DNA of 64,000 bases from Comamonas piscis (lineage in GTDB: Bacteria > Pseudomonadota > Gammaproteobacteria > Burkholderiales > Burkholderiaceae_C). Position numbers and translations under genes: made by a program. The stretch lies in NCBI RefSeq assembly GCF_014109725.1, contig NZ_CP058554.1, positions 4,774,001-4,838,000 on the forward strand, in the 5' to 3' direction. Position 1 is the stretch's first letter, and every line of letters begins with the position of its first letter. The notes below the pieces were generated by a model, which was given only the letters and a program-made list of their open reading frames with translations, had not been told where the DNA came from and ran no database searches. This document shows, piece after piece, positions 41,171 to 48,953 of this stretch.

Positions 41171-41776
41171 TCACTCCGTCGTTGGGGTCAGCAGGCGACG
41201 CAGCGCCTCCAGCGAGCCGCGTGGTGTGCGGCCCTGGGCATCGGGCTTGAGGGCGCCGCGCAAATCATCCCGGTCATAAATCAGGTAGTGCACACCAATG
41301 CTTTCGTTCAGCGGTTTGCAAAAACTGCTGATCGACAAGGCATCCACCAACTCACCGTGGAACCCGTTGATCGACGATACGTCATAGCGTACGCCGTGGT
41401 CAATCAGCGCAATCTCTGCGGATTTTGAGTCATCACAGAACAACTGTATGTAAATATCAGAGAGCCGCGTAGCAGTGCCATTCCAGACGGCGCCCGCGAG
41501 ATAGGGCCGAAAGGCCTCCATGCGCTCCATCCACAGCAGCGCCCATTCGCGCAGCGCGCGCAACTCGGCGGGCTGGGTATCGCCACAGAACAGCTCCAGA
41601 TACTCTCGCACCGCCGCTTCCAGCGTGTCGTTGTCGGGAAGCGCGGTACGGCCCGGCAGGCCCAGCTGCTTGACGGCCCGCTTCTTGGCGGGCCCCCATT
41701 CCAGGCCCTCTTCCACCACCATACGCGCTGCCGTGTTGGCTATTTCCAAGCTTGTATCAGTGTTCATCCGATCCAT
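41171..41776 (-). CDS. Conserved hypothetical protein next to mpl
   Basis: I do not recognise this protein. It is about 201 residues, soluble, acidic, with no signal peptide. The first half looks helical (ANTAARMVVEEGLEWGPAKKRAVKQLG) and the second half has alternating strands (SDIYIQLFCDDSKSAEIALIDHGVRYDV, HYLIYDRDDLRGAL), somewhat like a nucleotidyltransferase-type fold. Two starts are possible, ATG at 41776 or 41767; no clear Shine-Dalgarno decides. It is divergent from mpl across about 95 bases and followed after 6 bases by the TlpA-like gene, so the pair forms a small operon. Confidence 0.75.
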   Translation of the reverse strand: MDRMNTDTSLEIANTAARMVVEEGLEWGPAKKRAVKQLGLPGRTALPDNDTLEAAVREYLELFCGDTQPAELRALREWALLWMERMEAFRPYLAGAVWNGTATRLSDIYIQLFCDDSKSAEIALIDHGVRYDVSSINGFHGELVDALSISSFCKPLNESIGVHYLIYDRDDLRGALKPDAQGRTPRGSLEALRRLLTPTTE

Positions 41777-41870
41777 TGTGTCGGATTTGGGCAGACCTCG
41801 CGGCACTTGCTTGCAATTACGGGCGCCAGGAGCACGGCTTCTCCCTGAGCGCGCCGTAGAATCGACGTCC

Positions 41871-43274
41871 ATGCACATTCATATTCTGGGTATTTGTGGC
41901 ACCTTTATGGGTGGAGTGGCGGCCTTGGCACGCGAGGCGGGTCACAAAGTAACGGGTTGCGACAGCGGCGTCTATCCGCCGATGAGTGACCAGTTGCGCG
42001 CGCTCGGTATTGACCTGATCGAGGGCTTTGGCGCCGACCAGCTCGCGCTCCAGCCCGATATGTATGTGGTTGGCAATGTGGTCAGCCGCGCGCGCCTGGA
42101 CGATGGCTCGCCCAAGTTCCCGCTGATGGAAGCCATTCTTGACAGCGGCGCCCCCTACACCAGCGGGCCACAATGGTTGGCCGAGCATGTGTTGCAGGGC
42201 CGCCATGTGCTGGCGGTGGCGGGCACCCATGGCAAAACCACCACCACTTCGATGCTGACCTGGATTCTGGAGGCCGCCGGCCTGCAGCCGGGCTTTCTGG
42301 TCGGTGGCGTGCCGCTGGATTTTGGCGTCTCCGCCCGCTTGGGTGCCGCTACCCGGCCCGGTGAGGGTGACCAGCGCCCCGTGTTTGTCATCGAAGCGGA
42401 TGAGTACGACACCGCCTTCTTCGACAAGCGCAGCAAGTTTGTGCACTACCGCCCCCGCACGGCGGTGCTGAACAACCTGGAGTTCGACCACGCCGACATC
42501 TTTGATAACCTGGCAGCCATTGAGCGCCAGTTCCACCACCTGGTACGCACTGTGCCCGCCAGCGGCCGCGTGGTGGCCAATGGTGTTGAAGAGAGCCTGA
42601 CCCGCGTGCTGCACCAAGGCTGTTGGAGTGAGGTCGTGCGCTTTGGCGCCGCCATTGACGATATGCGCGCCGAAGGCGACCCCTCGAACTTCGAAGTGTT
42701 CTACAAAGATGCGCCTGCCGGCAAGGTGCAATGGGGTCTGAGCGGCGTGCACAACCAAATGAATGCACTCGCCGCGATTGCCGCCGCCCAGCATGTGGGC
42801 GTGGCGCCCGCGCAGGCGGCCCAGGCGCTGTCACGCTTTCAAAACGTCAAACGCCGTATGGAGCTGCGCGGCACTGCGGCCGGCATCCAGGTCTATGACG
42901 ATTTCGCCCACCACCCCACCGCCATCCGCACCACCTTGGATGGCTTGCGCCAGCAGGTTGGCGCGCAAACCCGTATTCTTGCGGTGTTCGAACCGCGCAG
43001 CAACACCATGAAGCTGGGCACGATGAAATCGCAGTTGCCCTGGTCGCTGGAATCGGCCGATCTGGCCTTTTGCCACACCGCCGGCCTCGACTGGGATGCC
43101 GCCCAGGCTTTGGCCCCCATGGGCGCGCGCGCCCAGACCGCCGGCAGCATCGATACCCTGATTGCCCAGGTGCTGGCTGCCGCGCAACCCGGCGATGTCA
43201 TCGTCGGCATGAGCAATGGCGGCTTTGGCGGGATCCACGACAAACTGCTGAAGGCGCTCGCCGAACAGGGCTGA
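41871..43274 (+). CDS. mpl: UDP-N-acetylmuramate:L-alanyl-gamma-D-glutamyl-meso-diaminopimelate ligase
   Basis: Recycling ligase that joins the salvaged murein tripeptide to UDP-MurNAc, bypassing MurC, MurD and MurE. The N-terminus MHIHILGICGTFMGGVAALA distinguishes Mpl from MurC; the P-loop AGTHGKTTTTS is at about 117-126, with EADEYDTAFFDKRSKFVHY and the C-terminal YDDFAHHPTAIRTTLDGLR typical of the family. 467 residues. The frame is open for a further 350 bases upstream, but that part is a shadow of the divergent gene and ATG at 41871 is the natural start. A terminator follows. Confidence 0.95.
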   Translation: MHIHILGICGTFMGGVAALAREAGHKVTGCDSGVYPPMSDQLRALGIDLIEGFGADQLALQPDMYVVGNVVSRARLDDGSPKFPLMEAILDSGAPYTSGPQWLAEHVLQGRHVLAVAGTHGKTTTTSMLTWILEAAGLQPGFLVGGVPLDFGVSARLGAATRPGEGDQRPVFVIEADEYDTAFFDKRSKFVHYRPRTAVLNNLEFDHADIFDNLAAIERQFHHLVRTVPASGRVVANGVEESLTRVLHQGCWSEVVRFGAAIDDMRAEGDPSNFEVFYKDAPAGKVQWGLSGVHNQMNALAAIAAAQHVGVAPAQAAQALSRFQNVKRRMELRGTAAGIQVYDDFAHHPTAIRTTLDGLRQQVGAQTRILAVFEPRSNTMKLGTMKSQLPWSLESADLAFCHTAGLDWDAAQALAPMGARAQTAGSIDTLIAQVLAAAQPGDVIVGMSNGGFGGIHDKLLKALAEQG

Positions 43275-43310
43275 GGCCCAGCTGAGCGCGAACCGCACGC
43301 CCTCTCAAGT

Positions 43311-43338
43311 AAAAAGCGAACCGAACGGCTCGCTTTTT
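43311..43338 (+). terminator. Terminator after mpl
   Basis: AAAAAGCGA (43311-43319) and TCGCTTTTT (43330-43338) form a 9-bp stem, with CCG/CGG able to extend it inside the loop. Being symmetrical it could serve both mpl and the convergent small gene at 43369. Confidence 0.85.
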
Positions 43339-43368
43339 CTCGGGTAAATCGACCGTACAGACCGGCGT

Positions 43369-43680
43369 TCAGAACGAGGCCGTCATGGCCTTCGTGTTCA
43401 CCAGCACCGTGGGGCGCCCCACGGCGCCTACGCTGGCGCGGGCAAACTGCGCCAGCCACTGGGCATCGCCCAGCAACTGTGCGCCTGCCGCCTTGGCGAC
43501 GACGACCACCTTGTCGACGATCAGTACCTTGCCGCTGGCACGCAGCGGCTCGCAATCCATGCGCAGAAATTCCTGGTCCAGCCAGCGGCGCCCGTCTTCA
43601 TTGGACATGGCCTCCGCACTGTCAAAGCCATGGACAAACTCTTGTCCATCCTCCAGCAGAACCCGTACTTCATTGCGCAT
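43369..43680 (-). CDS. Conserved hypothetical protein
   Basis: A 103-residue soluble protein that I cannot assign. It begins MRNEVRVLLEDGQEFVHGFD, has no signal peptide, membrane helix or cysteine-rich motif beyond one Cys, and looks like a mixed alpha/beta domain. Codon use matches the neighbours. It lies downstream of the DAHP synthase gene on the same strand (gap about 58 bases), so it may be the last gene of that transcript, and converges on mpl with a shared terminator. Confidence 0.7.
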   Translation of the reverse strand: MRNEVRVLLEDGQEFVHGFDSAEAMSNEDGRRWLDQEFLRMDCEPLRASGKVLIVDKVVVVAKAAGAQLLGDAQWLAQFARASVGAVGRPTVLVNTKAMTASF

Positions 43681-43738
43681 GACAACCCCTTATTGATAGT
43701 GCAGGGGCGGACCACTGCCAACCCCAAAAGCCGCCAGC

Positions 43739-44893
43739 TTACACCGTTGCAGCGGCGGTCTCCTCGGTGTTTGCGCGCACGCGGCGGGCCTGCACCGCCT
43801 CGGACAGCTCAGCCAAGGTCGCCAGCGAATCGTCCCAGCCCAGGCAGGCATCGGTGATGCTCTTGCCGTATTCCAGGCTGTCGGGGTCGTTTTTGCCGGG
43901 CGTGAACTTTTGCGCACCGGCTTGCAGATGGCTCTCGATCATCACACCAAACACGCTGCGTGATCCGCCTTCGATCTGCTGCGCGATATCGTGCACGACC
44001 TCCATTTGCTTCTCATGCTGCTTGCTGCTGTTGGCATGGCTGCAATCCACCATCAGGTTAGCCGGCAGGTGCGCGGCCTCCAGGTCCTTGCAGGCAGCGG
44101 CCACATGGGCGGCATCGTAATTGGGCGTCTTGCCGCCGCGCAAAATCACGTGGCAGTTGGTATTGCCCTTGGTGTGCACGATGGCGACCTGGCCGTTCTT
44201 GTGCACCGACAGGAAGTGGTGCGGGCGGCTGGCCGACTGGATGGCGTCGGTCGCAATGCGGATATTGCCATCGGTGCCGTTCTTGAAGCCCACCGGCGCC
44301 GAGATGCCCGAGGCCAACTCGCGGTGCACCTGGCTCTCCGTCGTGCGCGCACCAATCGCGCCCCAGCTGATCAGGTCACCAATGTACTGGGGCGAGATCA
44401 TGTCCAGGAACTCGCTGCCCGCTGGCACGCCCTGGCGGTTGATCTCAATCAGCAGCTGGCGGGCAATGCGCAGGCCTTCGTCGATGCGGTAGCTCTCGTC
44501 GAGGTAGGGGTCGTTGATGAGGCCCTTCCAGCCCACCGTCGTGCGGGGCTTTTCAAAGTACACCCGCATGACGATCTCCAAGGTTCCCTCGTACTGCTTG
44601 CGCACGGCCTTGAGGCGGCGGGCGTACTCCAGCGCGGCTTGCGGATCGTGGATCGAGCAGGGGCCGATGATGACCAGCAGGCGGTCATCCTGGCCGGCCA
44701 TGATGTTGTGGATGTTTTGGCGGGTGTTGCTGATCAGCGATTCAACGGGCGTGCCGTTGATGGGGAAGAAGCGAATCAGATGCTCGGGAGGCGGCAGCAC
44801 AGTAATGTCCTTGATACGTTGGTCGTCGGTTTGGCTGGTTTTCTCGACACCGCGATACCAAGCATCGTTTGTGGGTTGGGCTTGCTGAGTCAT
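43739..44893 (-). CDS. aroG: 3-deoxy-D-arabino-heptulosonate 7-phosphate synthase (class I)
   Basis: First enzyme of the shikimate pathway: condenses phosphoenolpyruvate and erythrose 4-phosphate. The 384-residue class I-alpha enzyme shows LLVIIGPCSIHDPQAALEYA, MRVYFEKPRTTVGWKGLINDP and VDCSHANSSKQ, all active-site segments. It starts with an extension of about 40 residues that carries the allosteric parts in this class; whether it is Phe-, Tyr- or Trp-sensitive cannot be read off, so the aroG label is only one of aroF/G/H. Upstream lies an aromatic leader peptide and terminator (44929-45056), implying attenuation control. Confidence 0.93.
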   Translation of the reverse strand: MTQQAQPTNDAWYRGVEKTSQTDDQRIKDITVLPPPEHLIRFFPINGTPVESLISNTRQNIHNIMAGQDDRLLVIIGPCSIHDPQAALEYARRLKAVRKQYEGTLEIVMRVYFEKPRTTVGWKGLINDPYLDESYRIDEGLRIARQLLIEINRQGVPAGSEFLDMISPQYIGDLISWGAIGARTTESQVHRELASGISAPVGFKNGTDGNIRIATDAIQSASRPHHFLSVHKNGQVAIVHTKGNTNCHVILRGGKTPNYDAAHVAAACKDLEAAHLPANLMVDCSHANSSKQHEKQMEVVHDIAQQIEGGSRSVFGVMIESHLQAGAQKFTPGKNDPDSLEYGKSITDACLGWDDSLATLAELSEAVQARRVRANTEETAAATV

Positions 44894-44928
44894 CTGAGGA
44901 TCCTGAAGGTGTGGGTGGTTTATGCAAC

Positions 44929-44961
44929 AAAAAACCGCCGGGCTTTTCAGCTTCGGCGGTT
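44929..44961 (-). terminator. Attenuator terminator upstream of DAHP synthase
   Basis: On the minus strand AACCGCCG and CGGCGGTT form an 8-bp stem, with a further short pairing GCT/AGC inside the loop, followed by TTTTTTGTTG. It lies between the leader peptide stop (44991) and the aroG start (44893), so it can stop transcription before the gene. The CCGCC of its first arm can instead pair with GGCGG in leader codons 17-18. Confidence 0.85.
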
Positions 44962-44990
44962 GTCTGGGAGGTTTAGGTGCTCGCGCGCTC

Positions 44991-45056
44991 TTAGACCTCT
45001 CGTCCGCCTGGGACTGAGAGCCAAAAGTAAAAGGTAAAAGCGCTACGTGCTTGCAT
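44991..45056 (-). CDS. Aromatic-rich leader peptide of the DAHP synthase gene
   Basis: A 21-codon reading frame, ATG at 45056 to TAA at 44993-44991, encoding MQARSAFTFYFWLSVPGGR then EV. Codons 7, 9 and 11 are Phe (TTT), 10 is Tyr and 12 is Trp, five aromatic codons out of six. A terminator hairpin follows 30 bases after the stop. This is the arrangement of a ribosome-stalling attenuator responding to aromatic aminoacyl-tRNA supply. The ribosome site is weak (TTGAAAAAC before ATG). Being below normal size limits it will be missed by most annotation. Confidence 0.8.
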   Translation of the reverse strand: MQARSAFTFYFWLSVPGGREV

Positions 45057-45228
45057 GTTTTTCAATGTACCACATCTACAGACAGCTGTTTTCATGCTGC
45101 AGCGCAAAACGCACAAAAATTGCATGAAATAAGATTTTAAATCTCAAAAAACATAATTCCAGCTATAAATCACATCGATATGCAATTTCCTTGCGCAACC
45201 ACAGAAAAAATCCATCAGTAACCTGCCC
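45057..45228 (-). promoter_or_regulatory. AT-rich promoter region of the DAHP synthase transcript
   Basis: About 170 bases that are clearly more AT-rich than the surroundings, between the leader peptide and the tldD terminator. A palindrome AGATTT-T-AAATCT (45132-45144) stands in the middle. On the minus strand TTGAGA, 17 bases, TGCAAT is a possible but weak promoter. The transcript start is not determined. Confidence 0.4.
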
Positions 45229-45267
45229 TAAAACAAACGCCTGCGCGGCAAATACCGCGCAGGCGTT
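45229..45267 (-). terminator. Intrinsic terminator after tldD
   Basis: Perfect 13-bp stem AACGCCTGCGCGG (45236-45248) / CCGCGCAGGCGTT (45255-45267) with a 6-base loop. On the minus strand the stem is followed by TGTTTTAGG, a T-rich tail. It lies 40 bases after the tldD stop. Confidence 0.85.
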
Positions 45268-45306
45268 GGATCGATCTGGCGCTGTGGCCGTATAGCGCAA
45301 TTGTCG

Positions 45307-46797
45307 TTAAGCGGTGCCGCCCACGGTCAAACCATCGATACGCATGGTCGGCTGGCCCACACCGACTGGCACGCTCTGGCCTTCCTTGCCGCAGGTGCCC
45401 ACGCCGCTGTCCAGGCGCATGTCGTTGCCGATCATGCTGACATGCTTCAGGCATTCCGGGCCGCTACCCACAATGGTGGCGCCCTTGACGGGGTACTGGA
45501 TCTTGCCGTTCTCCACCCAATAGGCTTCGCTGGCAGAGAACACAAACTTGCCGCTGGTGATATCGACTTGGCCACCACCAAAGTTGGACGCATACAGGCC
45601 CTTCTTGATGGAGGCAATGATCTCCTGCGGATCCTTGTCGCCATTCAGCATGTAGGTGTTGGTCATACGCGGCATGGGGATGTGGGCATAGCTCTCGCGC
45701 CGGCCATTGCCGGTGGGCTTGACCTTCATCAGGCGCGCATTCATCGCATCCTGGATGTAGCCCTTCAAGATGCCATCCTCGATCAGCACATTGCGCTGGG
45801 TCGGCTGGCCCTCGTCGTCCACATTCAGCGAGCCGCGGCGGTCGGCAATCGTGCCATCGTCCAGCACGGTCACACCCTTGGCAGCGACGCGCTGGCCAAT
45901 CATGCCGCTGAAGGCGCTCGATCCCTTGCGGTTGAAGTCGCCTTCCAGGCCATGGCCCACGGCCTCATGCAGCAGCACACCCGGCCAGCCGGGACCCAAC
46001 ACCACGGTCATCACGCCAGCAGGCGCGGGGCGCGACTCCAGGTTCACCAAGGCCGCCTTGACGGCCTCGTCCACATACTGCTGCACCAGTTCATCGTCAA
46101 AATAGGCCAGGCCAAAGCGGCCACCGCCGCCGGCCGAACCCACCTCGCGGCGGCTCTTGCTCTCGGCAATCACCGTCACCGACAGGCGTACCAGCGGGCG
46201 CACATCGGCCGCCAAGGTCCCATCGGCACGCGCAACCAGCACCACATCGTGCTCGGCCGCCAGGCCTGCCATCACCTGCTTGACGCGCGGATCCTTGGCG
46301 CGGGCCAGCTTTTCAACCTTCTCCAGCAAGGCCACCTTGGCGGTGCTGTCGAGGGTGGAGATCGGGTCCACATCGGGGTAGAGCGAGCGGCTGAGCGCAA
46401 TCTTCTTGCGCGGCACCCGCACCTGGCGCGACTGGCTTTGCGCGCCGATGCTGCGCACCGTATGGGCGGCGTCTAGCAAGGATGCCAGCGAGATGTCGTC
46501 CGAATAGGCAAAGGCCGTCTTCTCACCGGCAACCGCACGCACGCCCACACCCTGGTCGATGGAGAAAGAACCCGTCTTGACGATGCCCTCTTCCAAACTC
46601 CAGCCTTCGGCCCGGGTGTACTGGAAATAGAGATCTGCATCGTCCACCTTGTGGGCGCGGATATCGGCCAGCGCGCGCGTCAGATGGCTGTCATCCAGAC
46701 CAAAGGGCGTCAGCAGCAGGCTGCGCGCCATCGCCAGTCGTTGTTCGGTAGAAGCCGCCAGCGGCTTGGCCACAGCAAGGTCAAAAGGTGCATTCAT
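45307..46797 (-). CDS. tldD: Metalloprotease TldD
   Basis: Subunit of the TldD/TldE zinc protease that trims leader peptides of RiPP-type peptides and degrades unfolded substrates. The zinc motif HEXXXH is present as LLHEAVGHGLEGDF (about residues 262-275). Other landmarks are EEGIVKTGSFSIDQGVGVRAV and NVLIEDGILKGYIQD. 496 residues is typical. TldE (PmbA) is not in this window. The gene stands alone between a terminator and a 136-base gap before rodA. Confidence 0.95.
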   Translation of the reverse strand: MNAPFDLAVAKPLAASTEQRLAMARSLLLTPFGLDDSHLTRALADIRAHKVDDADLYFQYTRAEGWSLEEGIVKTGSFSIDQGVGVRAVAGEKTAFAYSDDISLASLLDAAHTVRSIGAQSQSRQVRVPRKKIALSRSLYPDVDPISTLDSTAKVALLEKVEKLARAKDPRVKQVMAGLAAEHDVVLVARADGTLAADVRPLVRLSVTVIAESKSRREVGSAGGGGRFGLAYFDDELVQQYVDEAVKAALVNLESRPAPAGVMTVVLGPGWPGVLLHEAVGHGLEGDFNRKGSSAFSGMIGQRVAAKGVTVLDDGTIADRRGSLNVDDEGQPTQRNVLIEDGILKGYIQDAMNARLMKVKPTGNGRRESYAHIPMPRMTNTYMLNGDKDPQEIIASIKKGLYASNFGGGQVDITSGKFVFSASEAYWVENGKIQYPVKGATIVGSGPECLKHVSMIGNDMRLDSGVGTCGKEGQSVPVGVGQPTMRIDGLTVGGTA

Positions 46798-46933
46798 AGG
46801 GCGATTTTAGGGCTTGCGCAATGGCCGTGGGTCCATGCGTTGATTTGCGGCCGCCAGCAAGCCAGCCGCGACCTCTCCTGTATCTGCGGCTGGCGGGGCT
46901 GTTTTCAATGGCAGAGCCCCTTGCATACGGGGC

Positions 46934-48106
46934 TCATAGACGGGGCGCCTGCTCCCGCGCCAGCTGGCGCTGCGATCTGGCGACCGACATCAAAATCCCC
47001 AGCGCCAGCCCCAAGGTGACCATCGCCGTGCCCCCATAGCTGACAAAGGGCAAGGGCACGCCCACCACCGGCAAGATGCCACTCACCATGCCCATGTTGA
47101 CAAAGGCATAGGTGAAAAAGATCATCGCCACCGCACCCGCCATCAGCCGGCCAAACAAGGTGGGTGCGCGCATCGCAATCGCCAGGCCGCGCCAGACCAG
47201 CAGCAGGAAGAAGAAGATCAGCAGCAGATTGCCGGCCAGACCGAACTCTTCAGAAAACGCGGCAAAGATAAAGTCGGTGGTGCGCTCGGGGATGAACTCC
47301 AGATGGGTCTGTGTGCCCGCCATAAAGCCCTTGCCCATGAAACCGCCCGAGCCAATGGCGATCATCCCCTGGATGATGTGAAAGCCCTTGCCCAACGGGT
47401 CGCGTGTCGGGTCGAGCAAGGTGCAGACGCGCTGACGCTGGTATTCATGCAGCACCACCAGGTCCATGCCGTCTTCGCAGAGGTGGTGGCCATAGATGGC
47501 AATCAGCAGCAGCCCGATGGCGCCAAGCAGCACCGGAGGAATGATCAGCTTCCAGGACAGCCCGGCAAAATAGATGACGGCCAGGCCGGCGGCCATCACC
47601 AGCAGGGACGTCCCCAAATCCGGCTGCTTCATGATCAGCCCGACGGGAATGATGAGGATTGCAAAGGCCACGACAAAGTCGACCGGGCGCAAGGCCCCCT
47701 CGCGGCGCTGAAACCACCAGGCCAGCATCAGCGGCATCGCAATCTTCAGCAATTCGCTGGGCTGGATGACGATGCCCAGGTTTACCCAGCGCTGCGCACC
47801 CTTCTTGGTGATGCCGAACAAGGCCACCGCTATCAACAAGGCAACGCCCAAGCCGTACAGCGGCAGTGCAAAACTGGCCAAGCGGTGCGGAGGAATCTGC
47901 GACACCACCAGCAAAATGCCCAAAGCCAGCAGCATGTTGCGGCCATGGTCGGAGAACCGGGTGCCATGGTCAAAACCGGCGGAATACATGGCCGTCAGTC
48001 CGATGGCTGCCAGGGTGCCGATGATGAAGATCAGCGGCCAGTCATAGCCGCGCAGCATCGGCAACAGACGCTGGAACAGATTCGGTTTATCAAGAACTTC
48101 GGACAT
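46934..48106 (-). CDS. rodA: Rod shape-determining SEDS glycosyltransferase RodA
   Basis: SEDS-family peptidoglycan polymerase of the elongasome, working with PBP2. About ten transmembrane helices; conserved segments are RWVNLGIVIQPSELLKIAMPLMLAWW (with the QPSE motif), MKQPDLGTSLLV (catalytic Asp region) and the C-terminal GVPLPFVSYGGTAMV. ATG at 48106 is preferred to one three codons earlier at 48115 because the purine-rich AGGGA is too close to the latter. 390 residues. In many relatives it closes an mreBCD-mrdA-rodA operon; here the upstream neighbour is the divergent esterase gene, so mrdA is elsewhere. Confidence 0.92.
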   Translation of the reverse strand: MSEVLDKPNLFQRLLPMLRGYDWPLIFIIGTLAAIGLTAMYSAGFDHGTRFSDHGRNMLLALGILLVVSQIPPHRLASFALPLYGLGVALLIAVALFGITKKGAQRWVNLGIVIQPSELLKIAMPLMLAWWFQRREGALRPVDFVVAFAILIIPVGLIMKQPDLGTSLLVMAAGLAVIYFAGLSWKLIIPPVLLGAIGLLLIAIYGHHLCEDGMDLVVLHEYQRQRVCTLLDPTRDPLGKGFHIIQGMIAIGSGGFMGKGFMAGTQTHLEFIPERTTDFIFAAFSEEFGLAGNLLLIFFFLLLVWRGLAIAMRAPTLFGRLMAGAVAMIFFTYAFVNMGMVSGILPVVGVPLPFVSYGGTAMVTLGLALGILMSVARSQRQLAREQAPRL

Positions 48107-48203
48107 GGCCGCCATTATCCCTGCTTGGCACAGAACGCCTGCCAGCGCTAGCGGTAAAGACCGGTTTTACATGTGTCACCCGTCCCAAATCAATTCAACA
48201 AAA

Positions 48204-48233
48204 CCACTAAGGTTGTCAACACCTTAGCAGTGG
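48204..48233. other. Inverted repeat in the rodA / yqiA-like promoter gap
   Basis: CTAAGGT (48207-48213) and ACCTTAG (48221-48227) form a perfect 7-bp repeat around TGTCAAC, with CCA/TGG outside. It lies 24 bases before the esterase start codon and could be an operator or a leader hairpin. No regulator was recognised. Confidence 0.45.
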
Positions 48234-48257
48234 CCGCCTGGGCGCTATCATTTGTGC

Positions 48258-48848
48258 ATGACGACCACCCACTTGCTTTACCTGCACGGCTTTCGCTCTT
48301 CTCCCCAATCGGCCAAGGCCCAGCGCCTGCAGCGCCATATTGAAGATAGCCATCCCCATGTCGTGTGGTCCGCGCCACAACTGCCCGCCTCGCCCCGGCA
48401 AGCGGCCGATCTGCTGCTGGCGACCACCCGCAACTGGGCCGGCCTGCCGCCCGAGAGCCTGGCCGTCGTCGGCTCCTCGCTGGGTGGTTTCTATGCCAGT
48501 TGGGTGGCCCAGCAACTGCGCTGCAAAAGCGTGATGATCAACCCATCCACCACACCCTGGGTGACCTTGGAGCAACACCTGGGCGAGCAAACGGCCTGGC
48601 ACAACCCGGAAGAATCCTTCTTCTTCCGCCCCGAATACCTGGACGAGCTGCAGGCGCTGAACGTGAACGGCCAGCCGCCCGCCGCCCCGCAGTTGCTGAT
48701 TGCCGCCATGGGCGATGAGGTGCTGCACTGGCAGGACATGGTCGCGCGCTACCCTGCCGCCCAGCTGCTGCTGGACGAGGGCAGCGACCATGCGCTGTCG
48801 AACTTCGAGAGCTATCTGCCGCAGATCGACAAGTTTCTGGGCTGGTAA
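48258..48848 (+). CDS. YqiA/YcfP-family alpha/beta-hydrolase (esterase)
   Basis: A 196-residue alpha/beta-hydrolase. The N-terminus LLYLHGFRSSPQSAKAQ is typical of the YqiA family. The nucleophile is Ser74 in VVGSSLGGFYA, and the C-terminal EGSDHALSNFESYL supplies the catalytic His; an Asp is likely in AAMGDEVLHW. YqiA is an esterase active on short acyl and palmitoyl-CoA type substrates; the physiological role is unclear. ATG at 48258 was chosen over a TTG two codons earlier. Confidence 0.88.
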   Translation: MTTTHLLYLHGFRSSPQSAKAQRLQRHIEDSHPHVVWSAPQLPASPRQAADLLLATTRNWAGLPPESLAVVGSSLGGFYASWVAQQLRCKSVMINPSTTPWVTLEQHLGEQTAWHNPEESFFFRPEYLDELQALNVNGQPPAAPQLLIAAMGDEVLHWQDMVARYPAAQLLLDEGSDHALSNFESYLPQIDKFLGW

Positions 48849-48953
48849 AACCAGCGCTGGCCGGCCCCACCAGCAGCGGGCCAGCCAGAACCCCCACGCA
48901 AAAAACCCTGCGACCGCGCCCCGGCACCGTCCAGCATGGGAAAATGCGCGCCT

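Noticed and set aside
46914..46935. Hairpin GAGCCCC / GGGGCTC at the rodA stop as a terminator
   Set aside because: The 7-bp stem overlaps the stop codon and no T-run follows on the minus strand; termination is doubtful.
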